Shown here: one piece after another, positions 5,567-10,649 of the stretch
Layout of the letters: every line of letters starts with the position of its first letter
How positions within the stretch are numbered: position 1 is the first letter of the stretch
Assembly (NCBI GenBank): GCA_902489925.1
Contig: CABUBX010000072.1
Location: 1 to 10,649, forward strand
Reading direction: 5' to 3'
Source of the DNA: an uncultured Lachnospiraceae bacterium
Lineage (GTDB): Bacteria > Bacillota > Clostridia > Lachnospirales > Lachnospiraceae
Length of the DNA stretch: 10,649 nt
Made by a program: the position numbers and the translations under genes
Notes under the pieces: generated by a model
The model's input: the letters and a program-made list of their open reading frames with translations, nothing else
Databases searched by the model: none
What the model was told of the DNA's origin: nothing

Positions 5567-6664
5567 CTACTTTCCTTCACTTCTTTTATTTGTAAATGCG
5601 ATAATAAAGCATACCGCAATACAGATGGCAACTGCAACTTTTCCGTTCAAAGGCACAGCGCCCATGACAAGCTCTTTTGTCTCAGCATTCATCGCAGTAC
5701 CGCTTGCCGCAAGACCAAGATTATGTGCCAATGCCGCACCTGCAAACATACCAAAGACTGTCACCGCTGAATCCGACGAACCCTGTCCTGCAAGAATCAG
5801 CTGTCTTAACGGGCAGCCGCCCGCAAGCACTGCGGCAAAGCCTACGGCATACATGCCGAGAATACTCCATAAATGCTCGGAATGTGCGATGATTCCCGGA
5901 ACAGCAAAGCCAAAAATAAACTTGCCTGCTGCAATATTATAAATAAGCATGACAACAAAAAATGCACCGATAATTGTCAGAAGGTCAAAGTTTTTCATTA
6001 AAATCACATCACGGACACTGCCCGCAAAACACATTCTCGACTTTTGCGCAAGCACACCGAAAATAAGTCCTCCGACAAGTGATATAATGATTGGCGCATG
6101 CATACTTCCCGGACCGCTGACACTGCTCTTTAACAGTGTCGTTGTCAATGACAATACTAAAACACCAAGCAAAAGTGCAGAAATAACGCCGCCGTTTATG
6201 CGGTTTGCAGCGTGTGCCCGTCCAAGGCTAAAGCCCCGTTTAAGCGCTATCACACCTGTGCCGACACCGAGCACAAAGCCAATCAGCGCCACCCACGCAT
6301 TTAAGTCTCCGGCAGACATACGGATAATCATTCTCAGCGGACATCCCAAAAATACAAGTGAGCCAATCACAAGAATCATTCCGAGCACAAAACGAATCAC
6401 CGGTGACGAACCTGCACTGGAACGGTATTCCTTTGTGATAACAGAAATTAAAAATGCACCTAAAACAAGTCCTATAATTTCCGGACGGGCATACTGTACA
6501 GCTTCTGCCGAATGCATACCGAGCGCCCCTGCCGTATCACGGATAAAGCAGGCAATACAAAATGCCATATTGGCCGGATTACCGAAATATGCCAGCGCCG
6601 CAGCGATAAGACCGCATAGCAGACCTGCAAGTGCAAGCTTTTTCTTTGAATCAGATAAATTCAT
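5567..6664 (-). CDS. yedE: YedE-type selenium/sulfur membrane transporter
   Basis: 365 residues, hydrophobic throughout, about ten membrane segments; YeeE/YedE family, selenium-associated branch. The sequence is visibly duplicated: a CF-x-RD motif then GCPLR occurs as CIACFIRD (Cys36, Cys39) with GCPLRMI (Cys108), and again as MCFAGSVRD (Cys212) with GGCPLRQL (Cys284). In the thiosulfate transporter YeeE, conserved cysteines at matching places relay the substrate across the membrane; the same is inferred here for a selenium or sulfur species. The start has GGGAGG 7 bases upstream. It lies between the class-V desulfurase (25 bases upstream) and yedF. The physiological substrate of YedE is unproven. 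Confidence 0.9.
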   Translation of the reverse strand: MNLSDSKKKLALAGLLCGLIAAALAYFGNPANMAFCIACFIRDTAGALGMHSAEAVQYARPEIIGLVLGAFLISVITKEYRSSAGSSPVIRFVLGMILVIGSLVFLGCPLRMIIRMSAGDLNAWVALIGFVLGVGTGVIALKRGFSLGRAHAANRINGGVISALLLGVLVLSLTTTLLKSSVSGPGSMHAPIIISLVGGLIFGVLAQKSRMCFAGSVRDVILMKNFDLLTIIGAFFVVMLIYNIAAGKFIFGFAVPGIIAHSEHLWSILGMYAVGFAAVLAGGCPLRQLILAGQGSSDSAVTVFGMFAGAALAHNLGLAASGTAMNAETKELVMGAVPLNGKVAVAICIAVCFIIAFTNKRSEGK

Positions 6665-6689
6665 CTCTTTTCCTCCCTCATTGAAGACA

Positions 6690-7832
6690 TCAATCCTCTA
6701 ATGCCAATTTTTTTATTGCCTTTGCGGCAAAATCAATTTCTTCCTCTGTATTAAAATGTGAAAAACTGAATCGGACAGCGCCCTGACTGACTGTACCAAG
6801 GGCTTTATGCATTAAAGGCGCACAATGCGCCCCCGCGCGCGTCACGATGCCGTATTCTGTGCTTAACACATCGCTGACCTCAGAAGAATCATAATCCCGG
6901 ATATTTAAAGTGACAATCGCAGCCCGCATGGGCGCGTCAAAATCACCGTAAATTTTAACACCCGGAATATTTGAGACACCTTCATAAAAACGGCGCATCA
7001 GCGCCATCTCCCTTGCTCTGATTGTCTCCTGACCAATATTTTCGATATATCCTAAGGCCGCACATAAACCGGCAATTCCGTGACCGTTAAGCGTTCCTGC
7101 TTCCAGTGCGGTCGGCATGGCGGACGGATGCTTTTCATTGTAAGTATCAACACCGCTGCCGCCCGAAATCAGAGGGTCAAGCACTAAGCCGCTGCGCACA
7201 TACATGCCGCCCGTTCCCTGAGGTCCCAAAAGTCCCTTATGCCCGGTAAAGCACAGTACATCAATATGCATCTTCTGCACATCAATCGGAAATATGCCTG
7301 CACTCTGAGACGCATCTGCGATAAAAAGAAGTCCGTGCTTTTTTGCAATATCACCGACTGCCTCAAGGTCAATCATATTCCCCGTCAGATTTGACGCATG
7401 TGTACAGACAATAGCCTTCGTATCGGGACAAACCGCAGCCTCGATTTGCCCACAGTCAACATTGCCTTTTTCATCACAGCCGACAATCGTAAGCCGTGCA
7501 CCTTTTCTCTGACATTCATACAGCGGACGCAGCACCGAGTTGTGCTCAAGCACTGTCGTAATCACATGACCTTCATAAAGTCCAATCCCTTTGATGACCG
7601 TATTTAATGCCTGCGTGGCATTTGCCGTAAACACAAGCTGCGCCGGATTTTCTCCGTTAAAAAGCCGCATCAGCCGTTCCCTCGCCTCATAAATCATTCG
7701 CGACGCGTCAAGAGAAGGCTCACTGGCTCCCCGCCCTGAATTGCCCATCCTGTCAAAGGCTGCCACCACAGCCGCTTTCACACAATCCGGTTTTTTCAAT
7801 GTTGTTGCTGCATTATCCAGATATATCATCAT
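6690..7832 (-). CDS. Class-V aminotransferase: cysteine desulfurase/selenocysteine lyase
   Basis: 380 residues, full length for the NifS-like family of the EF2568 type, named from the Enterococcus selenium-dependent hydroxylase locus. Landmarks are the N-terminal IYLDNAATT, His97 in LEHNSVLRP stacking on PLP, Asp173 in IADASQSAG, the Schiff-base Lys199 in TGHKGLLGPQGTGG, and the catalytic Cys337 in RAGAHCAP near the C-terminus. All needed residues are present. It would remove sulfur or selenium from cysteine or selenocysteine and hold it as a persulfide/perselenide on Cys337 for YedF or DUF3343. It is the first gene of the selenium operon. ATG codons at 7832 and 7829 are both possible, with GGAG 4 or 7 bases upstream; the second matches relatives starting MIYLDNAAT. 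Confidence 0.9.
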   Translation of the reverse strand: MMIYLDNAATTLKKPDCVKAAVVAAFDRMGNSGRGASEPSLDASRMIYEARERLMRLFNGENPAQLVFTANATQALNTVIKGIGLYEGHVITTVLEHNSVLRPLYECQRKGARLTIVGCDEKGNVDCGQIEAAVCPDTKAIVCTHASNLTGNMIDLEAVGDIAKKHGLLFIADASQSAGIFPIDVQKMHIDVLCFTGHKGLLGPQGTGGMYVRSGLVLDPLISGGSGVDTYNEKHPSAMPTALEAGTLNGHGIAGLCAALGYIENIGQETIRAREMALMRRFYEGVSNIPGVKIYGDFDAPMRAAIVTLNIRDYDSSEVSDVLSTEYGIVTRAGAHCAPLMHKALGTVSQGAVRFSFSHFNTEEEIDFAAKAIKKLALED

Positions 7833-7876
7833 TCGTCTCCATTTCTTACAGAGCTTTTTAAATGTCTTTCTTATTA

Positions 7877-7905
7877 AGTATACGTGCTTTTACAGCCTGC
7901 GTCTA
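7877..7905 (-). promoter_or_regulatory. Promoter of the selenium operon
   Basis: TAGACG (7900-7905), a 17-base spacer and TATACT (7877-7882). Transcription would begin near 7870, about 38 bases before the first gene. The -35 is imperfect (4 of 6), which would suit activation by the adjacent LysR protein. Confidence 0.6.
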
Positions 7906-7922
7906 ATTGAAAACCATAATAA

Positions 7923-7963
7923 AAGCACATCACTTATAGATTTTTTCTATAAATGATGTGCTT
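7923..7963 (-). terminator. Terminator of the LysR gene
   Basis: An 18-bp stem (7923-7940 with 7946-7963, AAGCACATCA outermost) with a 5-base loop begins 7 bases after the lysR stop. On the minus strand the one non-Watson-Crick pair is a G-U, whereas on the plus strand it is C-A, so it is built for minus-strand RNA. It ends in TTTTATTA. It separates lysR from the selenium operon downstream. Confidence 0.9.
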
Positions 7964-7970
7964 ATTTTTA

Positions 7971-8873
7971 TCAATCAATGCCATACATTGCTTTCACATT
8001 TTTAATCAGCTTATCCGCCGACGGAAGGTTTGGATGGCCTGCATCATAGACAACATTAATATTTCTCATGCCGCCATAGCTTCTAAGGGAAAATGCCAGC
8101 AAACGCCCCCAGTGAACCTCCTCCTCCACCGCCAGCGCTGATATCAAGGATATCCCCATGCCGCCGGCCACCGAGCGTTTAATCGTCTCCTGATTTTCCA
8201 TAATTGCGGCAATCTTCAGCCTGTCAGCATCAATCCCCATACAGGCAAGGACTTTTTCCGCTTCTTTTCGTGTACCCGAGCCGTCCTCCCGCAAAATCAT
8301 CGGTTCATCTGCAATCCACTCTGCCATCTCATGCTCGGATTTACTGCAAAAGTGTTCATTCGCCGGCGTAATCACAACAAGCTCATCTTCAAAAAAAGGA
8401 ATATAACGGCAGCTTCCTTTTTCAATGACTGTCCCTGTAAAACCCACGTCTGCCTTATGGGATAAAATCATGTCAACGACCTTCTCACTGTCCGTCTCAA
8501 ACACCGTCAGCCGTTCATTGGGGTATTTCCGATGAAAATCCGTCATAATTTCCGGCAGAAGATATTGGGACGGCACAGTTGATGCCGCAATGCGAAGCAC
8601 CGAGCCTGAACGGCGCCCCGTCACGCCAAACTGTTCTTTTATTTTATTTTCCAATTCAAGCATCTGTTCGGCATAGGAGTACAAGGTCTTTCCGTTTTCA
8701 GACAGCGTAACCCCCTTTGTATTTCGCACCAGCAGACACGTATTTAATTCCTTCTCCAGTGAAGCGATATGGGCACTGACTGTCGGCTGTGTTAAAAAAA
8801 GCTGTCGTGCCGTCACAGAAAAGTTTTTTGTCTCTGCCACACGCACAAAAACTTCAAGCTGCTTTAAGTTCAT
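7971..8873 (-). CDS. Selenium-metabolism-type LysR transcriptional regulator
   Basis: 300 residues from the ATG at 8873, the standard LysR length. The N-terminal winged HTH (about 1-60) reads MNLKQLEVFVRVAETKNFSV, then LFLTQPTVSAHIASLEKEL. This closely resembles the LysR subgroup annotated as selenium-metabolism-associated, which usually accompanies yedE/yedF. The effector-binding domain (about 90-295) contains RIAASTVPSQYLLPEI and a periplasmic-binding-protein-like fold. Starts at 8897 (GTG), 8885 and 8873 are in frame. I prefer 8873 because relatives begin at this point and AAAGGA lies about 11 bases before it; the GTG would be nearly leaderless. Its effector and binding sites are unknown; control of the operon downstream and of itself is inferred. 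Confidence 0.88.
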   Translation of the reverse strand: MNLKQLEVFVRVAETKNFSVTARQLFLTQPTVSAHIASLEKELNTCLLVRNTKGVTLSENGKTLYSYAEQMLELENKIKEQFGVTGRRSGSVLRIAASTVPSQYLLPEIMTDFHRKYPNERLTVFETDSEKVVDMILSHKADVGFTGTVIEKGSCRYIPFFEDELVVITPANEHFCSKSEHEMAEWIADEPMILREDGSGTRKEAEKVLACMGIDADRLKIAAIMENQETIKRSVAGGMGISLISALAVEEEVHWGRLLAFSLRSYGGMRNINVVYDAGHPNLPSADKLIKNVKAMYGID

Positions 8874-8904
8874 TTCCGTATTCATCCTTTGTGTCACAAT
8901 TTTT

Positions 8905-8939
8905 CTCTATTATAACATCTTTTGCATAGAGACTGCCAC
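8905..8939 (-). promoter_or_regulatory. LysR gene promoter with overlapping dyad
   Basis: A perfect TATAAT (8909-8914) lies about 35 bases before the preferred start. The best -35 is GTGGCA (8934-8939) at a long 19-base spacing, so the promoter looks weak. CTCTAT (8926-8931 on the minus strand) and ATAGAG (8905-8910) form a 6-bp inverted repeat with a 15-base centre, covering the -10. LysR proteins commonly repress their own promoters from such sites, but the assignment is tentative. Confidence 0.4.
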
Positions 8940-8957
8940 ACATTCCGATACTTTTTA

Positions 8958-10607
8958 TTACTCACCTTTAAGCGCTTCAATGACATTTTCTTTTCGTATT
9001 TTTCGTACCGAATACATCATCGACAAACCGGTAATAACAAAAATCATCACAACGACAAGAATAATATTAAGCCACGGCAGTGTAAATCGACTATATATGC
9101 TTCCTGCCGTGCTCTTATAAAACAGCCACATGAAAAGCAGACCGGCCGGCATACCGAATATCAGCGCCTTAACCCCATAAAACAGGCTTTCATAAATAAT
9201 CATGCGATTAAAGGTCTTCGGCGTCATTCCCACAGATTTTAACATCGCAAATTCTTTTCGGCGCATACTGATGCCTGTCGATGTCGTATTAATAATATTT
9301 GCCGTACATATGGCTATCATCAGGATAATAAAGCCATAAGCAAAAACAGAAATAATCCTCAAAAGGTTTTGATTGCTCTCAATCGTTTTCCACGACGAGT
9401 AGTAACTGACGCCCCGCTCATTGCTGTACTGCTTCACATAATCGTCCAGTGCCGCCATCGTCGCCTTTGGATTATCGGAATCAAGGCAAAGGCTTGTGAT
9501 TGCCGCCGGAATATAGTCATCCGAATTGACGATATTTTCCATTGTTTTCTCGGAGACAAGCAGCCAAACATTCTCAGTCTCAAATAAATTCATATTCAGA
9601 GGCAGGCACCACGGGCTTATATCCAAAACTGCCGCAACCGTTAATTCCCCGGCTGATTTGTCCTTTGTTTCAAAGTCCTCGCTCTCGGCATCATAAGATG
9701 ATTCCGTAAACAAAAGCGGAATCTTCTGATTTTCACTACAGTCAAAAAGTTTTGTTCTTCCCTTTGATGAAGGTCCGACGACGGTCACACTATTTAAAAG
9801 AATCGCGCTGTTTTCTCCGTCAAGGACAGACTCTGAGAGCCCCGCCTCGCGAAGAAATGCCCTAAGGCTCTCCTCATCCATGGAATGGAGATTGACATTG
9901 TAGAAATCTCCACTTGCCACATATTCACTGTCGGCATCCGCATACATCTTGTCGCGCATTTTTTGAAATTCGTCCGAGAGCTTTAAGTCACTACGGTTTA
10001 CATAAAAATTATAAGCATAAGTCATCTCCGTATCCCTTGAAACACCCGGCATCTCTGAAATTTCTTCAAAATATGCCCTGTCCCCCTGAACCTTAAAGTC
10101 CACATAAGAGTCTTCAAGCAGCATCTCCGAGCTGATTTCAAGGCTGTGAACAAAGCCCGAAACACCTAAGAACAGTGCGACGCTGACTGCCATAGATACA
10201 ACGGTTGCTCTGTAGCGTTTTTTATTCCGCTTTAAGTTTTTAAGCGCCAGCTCGCCCTCAAAGCCAAAAAGCTTTCTTGTCAACCGTGAGGTTTTGACTT
10301 TTTTCTTTGTCAGCTTAATATCATGATTCTGTCGTATACCGTCAATCGGAGAAATCACCGATGCCCGCCGTGCAGGAATATAGGTGGATATAAAAATCGT
10401 AATGACAGCCACAGCCGCAGCCGCAATCACAGACGGCCAGCTCACAACAACATACAGCGGCTGATTCCACTCGCTGAATGCAAACTCAAATAACGGTGAA
10501 ATACATTTAAAGGCAATGGCAAGACCACCGATACCTGAGGCAATACCTAGGGGAATACTGATAATCCCCACAAGAAATCCTTCATAATAAACGGATGCGC
10601 GCTTCTG
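8958..10607 (-). CDS. FtsX-type ABC transporter permease, 5' end missing
   Basis: 549 codons are readable, from QKRASVYYEGFLV at 10607 to the stop at 8958; relatives are about 850 residues, so roughly the first third is lost. An apparent GTG start at 10571 is internal and not a real start. The visible part holds the end of a first FtsX domain (two membrane segments, then STYIPARRASVISPIDGIR), a linker, and LALKNLKRNKKRYR leading into a further membrane helix near 133-153. A large extracytoplasmic domain of some 260 residues follows. Then comes a second FtsX domain with three helices (about 418-440, 472-497, 513-533) around MRRKEFAMLKSVGM. Such permeases pair with a MacB/LolD-like ATPase and serve in antimicrobial-peptide sensing, export or lipoprotein handling. 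The ATPase would lie beyond the window, so the role is open. Confidence 0.88.
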   Translation of the reverse strand, partial: QKRASVYYEGFLVGIISIPLGIASGIGGLAIAFKCISPLFEFAFSEWNQPLYVVVSWPSVIAAAAVAVITIFISTYIPARRASVISPIDGIRQNHDIKLTKKKVKTSRLTRKLFGFEGELALKNLKRNKKRYRATVVSMAVSVALFLGVSGFVHSLEISSEMLLEDSYVDFKVQGDRAYFEEISEMPGVSRDTEMTYAYNFYVNRSDLKLSDEFQKMRDKMYADADSEYVASGDFYNVNLHSMDEESLRAFLREAGLSESVLDGENSAILLNSVTVVGPSSKGRTKLFDCSENQKIPLLFTESSYDAESEDFETKDKSAGELTVAAVLDISPWCLPLNMNLFETENVWLLVSEKTMENIVNSDDYIPAAITSLCLDSDNPKATMAALDDYVKQYSNERGVSYYSSWKTIESNQNLLRIISVFAYGFIILMIAICTANIINTTSTGISMRRKEFAMLKSVGMTPKTFNRMIIYESLFYGVKALIFGMPAGLLFMWLFYKSTAGSIYSRFTLPWLNIILVVVMIFVITGLSMMYSVRKIRKENVIEALKGE

Positions 10608-10649
10608 CCGTTTATTATGAAGGATTTCTTGTGGGGATTATCAGTATTC
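10553..10649. repeat. Perfect terminal inverted repeat, probable fold-back artefact
   Basis: Bases 10608-10649 are an exact reverse complement of 10553-10594 (42 of 42), with a 13-base loop, and the sequence ends exactly where the symmetry ends. The left arm is ordinary permease coding sequence (SVYYEGFLVGIISI). The right arm breaks the permease reading frame with adjacent TGA and TAA. Inside the gene, AAACGG and CCGTTT would form a natural 6-bp inverted repeat around the loop, a plausible seed for polymerase snap-back or assembler error. Confidence 0.9.

Noticed and set aside
5625..6701. Long plus-strand open frames opposite yedE, including one of 250 codons
   Set aside because: Composition (rich in Pro, Ser, Ala, Ile) is that expected from the antisense of a hydrophobic membrane protein gene; no start signals.
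7920..7966. The long inverted repeat as a LysR operator
   Set aside because: Stem, short loop, T-tail and G-U asymmetry favouring minus-strand RNA fit a terminator; it also lies just after the lysR stop.
10535..10571. GTG at 10571 as the true start of the permease
   Set aside because: Coding similarity continues upstream (QKRASVYYEGFL) to 10607 without interruption; the gene is truncated by the terminal fold-back, not started here.

Overview
The window looks like an assembled contig from a low-GC Gram-positive anaerobe of the class Clostridia, most likely a gut Lachnospiraceae relative. This is inferred from AT-rich intergenic DNA, strong AGGAGG-type ribosome binding sites, sigma-A-type promoters (TTGACA/TATAAT) and the gene families present. 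Nearly all genes are on the minus strand; one regulator is on the plus strand.

Left part (1-1500): the first ~70 bases may be the tip of an insertion sequence. Next comes an Rpn-type PD-(D/E)XK gene that appears to have lost its catalytic core by an in-frame deletion but keeps a well-placed internal start for its C-terminal piece. After it is a small membrane-anchored protein of unknown function whose reading frame is broken by one base in the A-tract directly after its start codon.

Middle (1500-5100): a two-gene operon encodes an NhaC-superfamily transporter followed by a PatB/MalY-type PLP C-S lyase, ending in a strong terminator. It has a consensus promoter, a 19-bp dyad over the -35 box, and a short GC-rich leader RNA that can fold as a compact pseudoknot. 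A YheO/DauR-type PAS-HTH regulator is transcribed divergently from a perfect consensus promoter. It is the obvious candidate regulator, and its true start is a TTG downstream of that promoter.

Right-centre (5110-8900): a selenium-handling cassette. A LysR regulator of the selenium-associated type is followed by its own terminator. Then comes a promoter and an operon of a class-V cysteine desulfurase/selenocysteine lyase, a YedE-type membrane protein, a stand-alone TusA-like YedF, and a DUF3343 putative Se/S carrier. Together they would take up or mobilise a sulfur/selenium species and pass it between protein cysteines. selA, selB, selC and selD are not in this window.

Right end (8958-10649): the 3' two thirds of an FtsX-type ABC transporter permease. 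The last 42 bases are an exact inverted copy of the gene's own sequence, most likely a fold-back assembly or library artefact at the contig end.

The two central modules converge tail to tail, and both plausibly deal with sulfur/selenium amino acids; that link is an inference.
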